A DNA stretch of 64,000 bases from Streptomyces sp. CG1 (GTDB taxonomy: Bacteria > Actinomycetota > Actinomycetes > Streptomycetales > Streptomycetaceae). Of this stretch, positions 1 to 6,819 are shown piece after piece (positions within the stretch are counted from its first letter, which is position 1; every line of letters begins with the position of its first letter). Location of the stretch: assembly GCF_041080625.1 (NCBI RefSeq), contig NZ_CP163518.1, positions 2,790,001-2,854,000 of the forward strand, read 5' to 3'. The notes under the pieces were generated by a model, which worked only from the letters and a program-made list of their open reading frames with translations, ran no database searches and had not been told where the DNA came from. Both the position numbers and the translations under genes were made by a program.

Positions 1-193
<193 letters not shown>

Positions 194-343
194 GAGCGCG
201 TTGTCTCCCCTTGCAGTGTGCCGGTGTCGGCTGTCGCATTCGCCAGTGGGTCGGTCCGCCGCGCCGGTGGGCGCAGTCCCTCATGAAATCTACGCCACGA
301 GTACGCGGGTCCATTCCTTCGGTCCGGTCCTTAGGGTGGGGGC

Positions 344-1132
344 ATGCTTTTGGAACCGCGTTCAGGACGCCTTGCCGCTTGGGGAAATGCCCTTTTGGCC
401 GGACTTGTCTCGCCGGATGACGCCGTGCTCGCCATTGTGGGCGAGGACACGGTGCACCGGGTTGAGGGGCTGCCCGGGGAGTCCGCGCCGGTCGGGCTCA
501 CGCTCGCGCTCGGGCGGCTGCGCACGCTGGGGGTGACCGGGCTGCGGGTGGCGCTGCCCGCGCCGGGGCATCCGCTGGGTCTGAGCGGGCCCCCGGAGTT
601 CAATGCGCGGGCCCTGGACGCCGAGGAGGCGGTGGTCTGCTTCGGGGCCGCGTTCGGCCTGGTGCCCGAGGTGTACGAGGCCGGGCCCGCCGGTGATGTA
701 CATGCCGAGGTGGTCTGGCATGTGCTGCCGGTGCGGGAGGCGCCGCCCGCCGATGTGCCCTCGCTGGGCGAGGCCGAGCGGGAGCTGGCGGAGGCGCTGC
801 GCGAGGCGACCCAGGTGCTGTCGAAGCTGGATGTCGCCGGGTCGGGTCCGGTGGCGGAGGCGGCGATCGATGCGTACCGGGCGCGGGCCGAGCGCGGGCA
901 AGAGGTGCTGGCGCCGGGCTATCCGCCGCGTGCGGTGCGGGTGTTGGAGCTGGCGCAGCGGGTCGCGCTGCTGGTTTCGCTGGCGTACGACGACGGGCAA
1001 GGGGCGGCGGTCACGTCAGCTGAGATGGCTGCTCGGTCCGAGGCGCTGCGGCCGGTGGAGCGGACGGCCCGTCGGGCGCAGGTCGCGGCGTACAACTCCA
1101 TTGTGGAGGAGCGGGAGCGGGGGGCGGGCTGA
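344..1132 (+). CDS. conserved hypothetical protein, 262 aa
   Basis: I do not recognise a named domain. The protein has no signal peptide or membrane segment and reads as a soluble mixed alpha/beta protein: residues 1-90 are hydrophobic and strand-rich, and the C-terminal half (about 140-262) is alanine/glutamate/arginine-rich and probably helical. Codon use is typical of the neighbours, with strong third-position G/C bias, which supports a real gene over the overlapping antisense frames. The ATG at 344 is the first codon of the biased frame. A strong inverted repeat at 1154-1184 follows the stop. Its role is unknown; conservation in Streptomyces is my recollection. Confidence 0.8.
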   Translation: MLLEPRSGRLAAWGNALLAGLVSPDDAVLAIVGEDTVHRVEGLPGESAPVGLTLALGRLRTLGVTGLRVALPAPGHPLGLSGPPEFNARALDAEEAVVCFGAAFGLVPEVYEAGPAGDVHAEVVWHVLPVREAPPADVPSLGEAERELAEALREATQVLSKLDVAGSGPVAEAAIDAYRARAERGQEVLAPGYPPRAVRVLELAQRVALLVSLAYDDGQGAAVTSAEMAARSEALRPVERTARRAQVAAYNSIVEERERGAG

Positions 1133-1153
1133 ACGCCGGCCCGCTGCAAGCCG

Positions 1154-1184
1154 ACAGGCCTCCCGGTGTGCCCGGGAGGCCTGT
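1154..1184. terminator. bidirectional hairpin terminator between hypothetical gene and chaplin
   Basis: A perfect 13-bp inverted repeat (acaggcctcccgg at 1154-1166, ccgggaggcctgt at 1172-1184) with a 5-nt loop lies between two convergent genes, 22 bp after one stop and 20 bp from the other. Its GC-rich stem and weak U tract are normal for Streptomyces terminators. Confidence 0.75.
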
Positions 1185-1203
1185 GGTCGTTGATGGCCGG
1201 ACG

Positions 1204-1449
1204 TCAGTTGTTGACGCCGCTGTTGCCGAAGGCCGGGTTGAGCAGGCCGATCACGTTCACGCTGTTGCCGACCGCGTTCACCGGGATGTGCACCGGGGCC
1301 TGGATGACGTTGCCCGAGACGACGCCCGGGGAGCCCTGGGCGTCGCCGCAGGCGTGGGCGCCCTCCGTGGCGGAGGCCATCCCCGCTCCGGCGGCCACCA
1401 GGCCACCGGCCACCATCGTCACGGCCGCGACCTTCTTCAGGTTCTTCAC
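1204..1449 (-). CDS. chpE: short chaplin, ChpE-like, without the conserved cysteine pair
   Basis: An 81-aa precursor: a Sec signal peptide (KK at residues 5-6, hydrophobic core 8-25, likely cleavage after MASA near 27) and a mature part carrying the chaplin core, with SPGVVSGNVIQ at about 40-50, PVHIPVN, NSVNVIGLLNPAFGN at about 62-76 and a GVNN end. Chaplins are secreted amyloid-forming surfactants that coat aerial hyphae. Most short chaplins have Cys in NxCGN and GNxC; here these are Val (NAVGN) and Ser (GNSG), as in ChpE. The only mature cysteine, near residue 34, is outside the core. The GTG at 1447-1449 is chosen because AGGAGGGG sits about 8 nt upstream; the in-frame ATG at 1470 has no such site. 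Confidence 0.92.
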   Translation of the reverse strand: MKNLKKVAAVTMVAGGLVAAGAGMASATEGAHACGDAQGSPGVVSGNVIQAPVHIPVNAVGNSVNVIGLLNPAFGNSGVNN

Positions 1450-1620
1450 TTTCCAACCCCTCCTAGACATTCACCGCGGCGGTTCGCCGCGGCACGCACT
1501 GGAGAACGGCGGAGACGGGCGGTGGTTGCGCCGTCCGGGGGACATTCCCACGACGGTATGAATCTCAGTCCATAGCCTGACCCTTCCGGTTGCCCCCGGT
1601 GATGCCTTGGTGAGGGTGTA

Positions 1621-2262
1621 TCAGCCGGTCACGCCATGGCGAACGGCCCAGAGGGCGGCCTGCGTGCGGTCGGCGAGGTCGAGCTTCATCAGGATGTTGG
1701 AGACATGTGTCTTGACGGTCTTCTCGGACAGCACGAGGGCGCGGGCGATCTCTCGGTTGGAGCGGCCGTCCGCGATCAGTCCGAGCACCTCGCGCTCCCG
1801 CTCGGTGAGTGAACCGCCTCTGCTCTGGGGTGAGTTGGCTTCCTCCTGGGAGAGCAGGGCCCCGGCGACCTCCGGCTGGAGCAGGATGTGTCCGGCGTGC
1901 ACGGAGCGGATGGCGCCGGCGAGGGCGTCGGGGTCCACGTCCTTGTAGACGTATCCGGCGGCGCCCGCGCGCAGGGCCGGTACGACCGTGCGCTGCTCGG
2001 TGAAGCTGGTGACGATCAGCACACGCGCGGGGTTGTCGAGTTCGCGCAGCCGGCGCAGGGCGTCGATGCCGTCCACGCCCGGCATCTTGACGTCCATCAG
2101 CACGACGTCCGGTCGCAGTTCCTCGGCGCGGGCGACGCCCTCGGCGCCGTCGGCGGCCTCGCCGACGACCTCTATGTCGTCCTGGACTTCCAGGAAGGTG
2201 CGCAGGCCCCGGCGGACGACCTGGTGGTCGTCGACGAGCAGCACCCTGATCGCGTCAGCCAC
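1621..2262 (-). CDS. NarL/LuxR-family response regulator
   Basis: A 213-aa two-component regulator. The receiver domain covers about residues 5-122, with the acidic pair D11-D12 and the predicted phosphoacceptor D57 in LMDVKMPG, and a Lys near the end of the domain (YVYKDVD). The GerE-type helix-turn-helix occupies about 147-210 (LTEREREVLGLIADGRSN, then the recognition helix SEKTVKTHVSNIL). The start overlaps the 3' end of the upstream histidine kinase gene by 8 bp, so the pair is translationally coupled and surely cognate. It lies just downstream of the chaplin gene's promoter region. Target genes are unknown; a link to the chaplin is only suggested by position. Confidence 0.93.
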   Translation of the reverse strand: MADAIRVLLVDDHQVVRRGLRTFLEVQDDIEVVGEAADGAEGVARAEELRPDVVLMDVKMPGVDGIDALRRLRELDNPARVLIVTSFTEQRTVVPALRAGAAGYVYKDVDPDALAGAIRSVHAGHILLQPEVAGALLSQEEANSPQSRGGSLTEREREVLGLIADGRSNREIARALVLSEKTVKTHVSNILMKLDLADRTQAALWAVRHGVTG

Positions 2263-3400
2263 CGGGGACCTCCATCTCGATCGTGGTGCCCTTGCCGGGC
2301 ACCGATTCCACGGTCAGAGTGCCGCCGACGCCGCTGGCGCGGTCCCGCATCGAGACCAGGCCCAGATGCCGGCCGGCGCGGCGGACCGCGGTGGGGTCGA
2401 AGCCGCCTCCGTCGTCGGTGACGCGCAGCACGGCCCCGCAGCCGCGCCGGCCCACGCGCACGTCGACGTGTGCGGCGCCGGAGTGGCGCAGTGCGTTGTG
2501 CAGGGCCTCCTGGGCGACCCTGAGGAGGGCTTCCTCCTGGGCGGCGGGCAGGGCGCGGAAGCCGTTGCCGGCGAAGGTCACGCGCGCGGTGTGGGCGCGG
2601 TCGAGCACCTGGATCTGGGTGCGCAGGGTGGCGATCAGGCCGTCCTCGTCCAGGGCGGCGGGGCGCAACTCCACGACGGCGGCGCGCAGTTCGTCGGCGG
2701 CCTCGGCGGCGAGCGCGGCGACCTGATGCAGTTCGCCCTTGGCGCGGGCGGGGTTGCGGTCCACGAGGGCTGCCGCGGCCTGAGCGGTCAGGCGCAGCGA
2801 GAAGAGCTTCTGGCTGACCGCGTCGTGCAGTTCATGGGCGAGGCGGGAGCGCTCCTCGGCGATGGTGAGTTCGCGGCTGCGTTCGTAGAGCCGGGCGTTG
2901 GTGAGGGCGATCGCGGCGTGCTGGGCGAGGATGCCGAGCAGTTCCTCGTCCTCCTCGGTGAAGCCGCAACTCCCCTCCGGCTTGGGACAGTTCTTGTTGG
3001 CCAGGAACAGGGCGCCGATGACCTCATCGCCGTCGCGGATGGGCAGGCCGAGGAAGTCGGCCAGGTCCGGGTGCGCGGCCGGCCAGCCCTCGAAGCGGGG
3101 GTCCTGGCGCACGTCGGCGAGGCGCTCGGGGCGGGCCTCGTGCAGCATCGAGGCGAGGATGCCGTGCTGCCGGGGCAGCGGGCCGATGGCCTTCCACTGG
3201 GCGTCGCTGACGCCGTCGACGACGAACTGGGCGAAGCCGCCGTGGTCGTCGGGGACGCCGAGGGCGGCGTACTGCGCGTCGAGCAGTTCGCGGGCGGAGG
3301 CGACGATGGTCTTGAGGACGTCGCGCACCTCCAGATGCCTGCTCATGGCCAGCAGCGCGGAACTGACCGCGGCGAGGCCGGACCGGGGGCCTTGACTCAT
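2255..3400 (-). CDS. GAF domain sensor histidine kinase (NarL-type, HisKA_3)
   Basis: A 381-aa cytoplasmic sensor kinase. A GAF domain spans about 24-172, followed by the HisKA_3 dimerisation helix with RSRLAHELHDAV (phospho-accepting His at about 192), and a HATPase domain at about 280-378 with N-box features around ALHNALRHS, a G1-type TDDGGGFDP and GLVSMRDRA. There is no transmembrane segment, so the signal is probably a small ligand or redox state sensed by GAF. Two cysteines (about 138 and 145) sit in an insertion of the GAF domain and could bind a cofactor; that is inference. The downstream response regulator overlaps it by 8 bp. Confidence 0.92.
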   Translation of the reverse strand: MSQGPRSGLAAVSSALLAMSRHLEVRDVLKTIVASARELLDAQYAALGVPDDHGGFAQFVVDGVSDAQWKAIGPLPRQHGILASMLHEARPERLADVRQDPRFEGWPAAHPDLADFLGLPIRDGDEVIGALFLANKNCPKPEGSCGFTEEDEELLGILAQHAAIALTNARLYERSRELTIAEERSRLAHELHDAVSQKLFSLRLTAQAAAALVDRNPARAKGELHQVAALAAEAADELRAAVVELRPAALDEDGLIATLRTQIQVLDRAHTARVTFAGNGFRALPAAQEEALLRVAQEALHNALRHSGAAHVDVRVGRRGCGAVLRVTDDGGGFDPTAVRRAGRHLGLVSMRDRASGVGGTLTVESVPGKGTTIEMEVPGG

Positions 3401-3484
3401 GACCTCACGGTACCGGCGGGGTCTGACAGCGGGGATCGGACCTGTGACGGCCGGGCCCGGTCCGCTGGTCCTAGGGCCGCCGGG

Positions 3485-3739
3485 CTAGGGCCTGTCCGGC
3501 GGATCAGGCCACAGGGAAGCGATGGCACCTCATAAGCGCAGGTGAGCGAGGGCTGGTGTGTCCAGTTGCACGGCGGACAAGGCGGAGGAGGGAGTCGACG
3601 GTGGGGGTCCCCCGTGCGAGACCAGTCGCGCGTCGGCGACCGATGGCACCGCCGTTGGGGGTGCCCCCACGCCCTTGAGGCGGTGGGGGAGGGCGTGCCG
3701 CCCCCGCGTCTGCCACAGGAGCCGCCGGACAGGCCCTAG
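3485..3739. mobile_element. 255-bp MITE-like element with perfect 18-bp terminal inverted repeats
   Basis: The ends are exact inverted copies of ctagggcctgtccggcgg (3485-3502) and its complement (3722-3739). CTAG at both extremities can be the duplicated target, leaving a 14-bp GGCCTGTCCGGCGG terminal repeat. The interior holds no convincing ORF but has several GC-rich snap-back stretches, for example ggggtgccccc near 3660. This fits a non-autonomous derivative of an IS element mobilised in trans. It sits alone in the 480-bp gap between the kinase gene and the SDR gene, which are otherwise divergent. The parent IS family is not determinable here; IS5-like ends are a guess. Confidence 0.7.
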
Positions 3740-3880
3740 GTCCCCGGGCCCCGGGCCTGCGGTGTACGGCGAAGGACCCCTCTGTCTTGCGGCCCGCGTC
3801 CGAGGCGGCCGGGGCGGTGCCGTTCCTACGTTGTCGTCACCGTCCGGCGGTGGGCGGTGGGCGACGAGGGGACGGTAGTC

Positions 3881-4576
3881 ATGCCGGTAGCGATCATCAC
3901 GGGGGCCTCGAAGGGCCTGGGGCGGGCGCTCGCCGAGGCGCTGGCCGTGCGGGGCTGGGATCTGGTGCTGGACGCCCGGGGTACCGCGGCTCTCGAGGAG
4001 ACCGCGGAGAGCCTAGCCGGGCACGGCACGCGCGTGCAGGCGCCGGCCGGGGATGTGACGGACGCCGGGCACCGGGCCTCGCTGGTGGCGGCCGCGCGGC
4101 GGCTGGGCGGTGTGGATCTGCTGGTGAGCAATGCGAGTGCGCTGGGTGCCGAGCCGCTGGTCCGGCTGGCCGAGCTGCCGCCGGAGGGGCTGCGGCGGGC
4201 GCTGGAGGTGAACGTGGTGGCCGCTCTGGGCCTGGTCCGGGAGGCGCTGCCGCTGCTGCGCGAGTCGCCGGCCGGCGCGGTGGTCGCGGTCAGCTCGGAC
4301 GCGGCGGCCGAGGCGTACGAGACATGGGGCGGCTACGGCGCCTCGAAGGCGGCCCTGGACCAGCTCGCGGCGGTGCTGGCCGTGGAGGAGCCCGGCCTGC
4401 GGGTGTGGGCGGTGGATCCCGGGGACATGGCGACCGATCTGTACGCGGCGGCGGTACCCGACGACGACGATCCCCGTCCGGCGCCGGCCGCGGTCGTACC
4501 GGCGTTCCTGCGGTTGCTCGACGAGCGGCCGGCCAGCGGGCGATACGTGGCGTCGGCGCTGCTGGAGGAGCGGTGA
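3881..4576 (+). CDS. SDR family oxidoreductase
   Basis: A 231-aa classical short-chain dehydrogenase/reductase. The Rossmann dinucleotide motif TGASKGLG lies at residues 7-14, an N-S-A (in place of NNAG) motif near 90, and the catalytic Ser (VSSDAAAE) with YGASK near 150-154. The length is slightly short of the usual 245-260. The ATG at 3881 has GAGGGG about 9 nt upstream; a GTG at 3857 is possible but would add eight residues ahead of the conserved strand. The stop overlaps the GTG start of queA by three bases, so the two are cotranslated. The substrate is unknown. Confidence 0.87.
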   Translation: MPVAIITGASKGLGRALAEALAVRGWDLVLDARGTAALEETAESLAGHGTRVQAPAGDVTDAGHRASLVAAARRLGGVDLLVSNASALGAEPLVRLAELPPEGLRRALEVNVVAALGLVREALPLLRESPAGAVVAVSSDAAAEAYETWGGYGASKAALDQLAAVLAVEEPGLRVWAVDPGDMATDLYAAAVPDDDDPRPAPAAVVPAFLRLLDERPASGRYVASALLEER

Positions 4577-5706
4577 GGACGTTCGCGCGGGTGCCGGAGG
4601 GGCTGTCCGCGCGCGTGCCCGCCGAGCAACGCGGTCCGGGCCTGGACCGGGACGCCGTACGGCTGCTGATGTCGCGCGGTACGGAGGTGACGCATCACGC
4701 GTTCCCCGAGCTGCCGCAGCTGCTGCGGGCCGGTGATCTGCTGGTGGTGAACACCTCGCCCACGCTGGCCGCGGCGGTGGACGGGCGGATCGGGCACGCG
4801 CGCGTGGTGGTGCATTTCTCCACGTGCGGGGACGACGGCCGGTGGGCGGTCGAGCTGCGGGAACCGGACGGGCGGGGCACCACACGCGCGCGTACGGGTA
4901 CGCGTGCGGGTACGGAGGTGATGCTGCCGGGGGCGGGGCGGCTGGTGCTGGAGGAGCCGCTGAGCCCGCACGGGGAGCGGCTGTGGTGGGTACGCGCGGC
5001 TGGGGATGTCCTCGGGGTGCTGCGCGCGTACGGGCGGCCCATTCGTTACTCCTATACAGAGCGGGATCAGCCGCTCTCGGCGTACCAGACGGTGTTCGCG
5101 CTGCCGTCGCCGGACGGGGCGGGCAGTGCGGAGATGCCGAGTGCGGCGCGGCCGTTCACCGCGCGGCTGGTGGCGGAGCTGGTGAGCCGGGGTGTGCAGT
5201 TCGCGCCGGTCACGCTGCACACCGGGGTGGCGTCGGCGGAGGCGCACGAGCCGCCGTACCCGGAGCGGTTCGCGGTGCCGGAGGAATCGGCGCGGCTGAT
5301 CAACGCCGTCAAGGCGAATCGAAAGAGGCGCGAAGCGCTTCCCTGGAAGGGTGCTGGCGGGACACGGGCGGGCGGCAGGGTCGTCGCGGTCGGTACGACC
5401 GCCGTGCGGGCCGTGGAGTCGGCGGCCGGTCCTGACGGGGTGGTGCGGGCGGCCGAGGGGTGGACGGAGCTGGTCGTGACGCCGGAGCGCGGGGTGCGGG
5501 TGGTGGACGGGCTGCTGACCGGGCTGCACGAGCCGGAGGCCTCGCATCTGCTGATGCTGGAGGCGGTCGCAGGGCGGGCCGGGGTCGGCCGGGCGTACGA
5601 CGAGGCGCTGCGGGGGCTCTACCTGTGGCACGAGTTCGGGGACGTCCATCTCATCCTCCCGGACGAGAGCCCTCACACAGAGCGTTGCGACGGCAACTCC
5701 TGGTGA
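4573..5706 (+). CDS. queA: S-adenosylmethionine:tRNA ribosyltransferase-isomerase-like protein (QueA family)
   Basis: A 377-aa QueA-family protein. Family QueA transfers and isomerises the ribosyl moiety of AdoMet onto preQ1-tRNA to give epoxyqueuosine. Recognisable blocks are DLLVVNTSPTL near residue 55-65, the IRYSYTERDQPLSAYQTVFA segment (compare the QueA IRY..R...D...YQTVFA), SAARPFTARLV, FAPVTLHTGVAS and RVVAVGTTAVRAVES; the end has LHEPEASHLLM. The GTG at 4573-4575 overlaps the upstream SDR stop. Much longer in-frame extension upstream is spurious because it overlaps the SDR gene. Streptomycetes are generally not credited with a full queuosine pathway, so the true substrate may differ. 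Confidence 0.85.
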   Translation: MRTFARVPEGLSARVPAEQRGPGLDRDAVRLLMSRGTEVTHHAFPELPQLLRAGDLLVVNTSPTLAAAVDGRIGHARVVVHFSTCGDDGRWAVELREPDGRGTTRARTGTRAGTEVMLPGAGRLVLEEPLSPHGERLWWVRAAGDVLGVLRAYGRPIRYSYTERDQPLSAYQTVFALPSPDGAGSAEMPSAARPFTARLVAELVSRGVQFAPVTLHTGVASAEAHEPPYPERFAVPEESARLINAVKANRKRREALPWKGAGGTRAGGRVVAVGTTAVRAVESAAGPDGVVRAAEGWTELVVTPERGVRVVDGLLTGLHEPEASHLLMLEAVAGRAGVGRAYDEALRGLYLWHEFGDVHLILPDESPHTERCDGNSW

Positions 5707-5788
5707 AACTGTTACGTCTCCGATGTGAGCCCGCGCATAGGGCCCACATCACGTACGAAGGGTCATAGGAGATAAACCGCCCTTAATG

Positions 5789-5820
5789 AACGGGGCAGAC
5801 GGTCCAGTCTGTCCCGTTTT
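5789..5820 (+). terminator. Rho-independent terminator after queA
   Basis: A 12-bp stem (aacggggcagac at 5789-5800 with gtctgtcccgtt at 5807-5818, one G-U pair) closes a 6-nt loop and runs directly into TTTT at 5817-5820. It is one of the few in this window with a real T run. Confidence 0.8.
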
Positions 5821-6004
5821 GCCCTTCCCTGATCCACTATCGAGGATCGTACGTCACACCTTTGCCTGGGCATTTTGCGGCCGCTAAGAATTGCTCCCGT
5901 CGCTCAGCGCCGCGGGTCACCGGACCCCGGAGTTCGTGCGGGAGGAGCCGATTCCCCCAGCGGACGCACGAGCGACCTCCGCGCTCACGAGAGGTCCATC
6001 AGCC

Positions 6005-6733
6005 ATGCCCAAGAACGTTCTCAGCCGAGCTCATAGTCGTGCCCTGACCAAGCAGGGCAAGATCGCCATCGCCGGTGTCGCCGCTCTCGGCGCAGCCGCC
6101 GTGGCTCTCTCGGCGGCCCCCGGCAACACGGACACCGTCATCAACGGCGCCCCGGTCGCCGACGCCAAGGTCGCCACCGGCACGCAGCTGAAGAACGTCA
6201 AGGGCACGGTCACCGACCAGCTCGCCACCGAGTCGGTCAAGCTCGACACGTTCGCCGCGCAGAAGAAGGCCGCCGACGAGGCCGCCGCCTCGAAGAAGGC
6301 CGCCGACGCCGCCGCCGCGGCCAAGAAGGCCGCGCAGGACCGCGCCGCCCAGCAGACCGCGAGCCGCTCCACCGAGCGTCTCGACATGCAGCCGGTCGCC
6401 GCGAAGACGTACGCGAACAACCTCGACGGCTGGATCCGGCAGTCGCTGGACGTCATGAAGCAGCACAACATCCCGGGCTCCTACAGCGGCCTGCACCGCA
6501 ACATCATCCGGGAGTCCTCGGGCAATCCGATGGCCATCAACAACTGGGACATCAACGCCATGAACGGCATCCCGTCCAAGGGCCTGCTCCAGGTCATCCA
6601 GCCGACCTTCAACGCGTACCACGTGTCCGGCACCTCGTGGAACATCTACGACCCGGTCGCCAACATCACCGCCGCCGCCAACTACGCGGCCCACCGGTAC
6701 GGCTCGATGGACAACGTCAACAGCGCGTACTGA
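6005..6733 (+). CDS. secreted lytic transglycosylase SLT-domain protein
   Basis: A 242-aa exported protein. The N-terminus (basic 1-20, hydrophobic core about 21-37, alanine-rich cleavage region) is a Sec signal. Residues about 75-125 form a lysine/alanine-rich coiled coil (repeated KKAADEAAA, KKAADAAAA). The C-terminal domain, about 145-242, is an SLT goose-lysozyme-like fold: IIRESSGNPMAINNWD holds the predicted catalytic Glu of RESSGNP, followed by GLLQVIQPTFNAY and the Ala/Asn-rich end. It should cleave peptidoglycan glycan strands outside the membrane. ATG 6005 is preferred because GAGAGG lies about 11 nt upstream and the signal peptide starts there. It has a 180-nt leader after the queA terminator. 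Confidence 0.9.
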   Translation: MPKNVLSRAHSRALTKQGKIAIAGVAALGAAAVALSAAPGNTDTVINGAPVADAKVATGTQLKNVKGTVTDQLATESVKLDTFAAQKKAADEAAASKKAADAAAAAKKAAQDRAAQQTASRSTERLDMQPVAAKTYANNLDGWIRQSLDVMKQHNIPGSYSGLHRNIIRESSGNPMAINNWDINAMNGIPSKGLLQVIQPTFNAYHVSGTSWNIYDPVANITAAANYAAHRYGSMDNVNSAY

Positions 6734-6760
6734 GGTCGGCGCGGACCTCTGACGCACGCG

Positions 6761-6795
6761 GAAGGGCGGCACCCCGTTGCGGGGTGCCGCCCTTC
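6761..6795. terminator. strong bidirectional terminator between SLT gene and FHA-ABC gene
   Basis: A perfect 15-bp stem (gaagggcggcacccc at 6761-6775 with ggggtgccgcccttc at 6781-6795) and 5-nt loop sits 28 bp after the SLT stop and 25 bp from the end of the convergent ABC gene. It can serve both strands. Confidence 0.85.
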
Positions 6796-6819
6796 GGCAT
6801 TGCGGAACCTGCGCAGCGG

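Noticed and set aside
3542..3878. Small frames inside the MITE-like element as a transposase remnant
   Set aside because: No transposase motif in any frame, and the element is far too short for one.
3787..5706. 639-codon plus-strand frame covering SDR and queA
   Set aside because: Only the part from 4573 has QueA motifs; the upstream part overlaps the conserved SDR gene out of frame and is Gly/Arg nonsense.
5890..6004. Possible c-di-AMP (ydaO-type) riboswitch in the leader of the SLT gene
   Set aside because: Such switches precede some Streptomyces wall hydrolases, and the 3' end shows CCGATTCCCCCAGC and GAGAGG, faintly like the ydaO tail. The required 5' core and the two-fold junction are not recognisable and the leader is short, so I do not call it.
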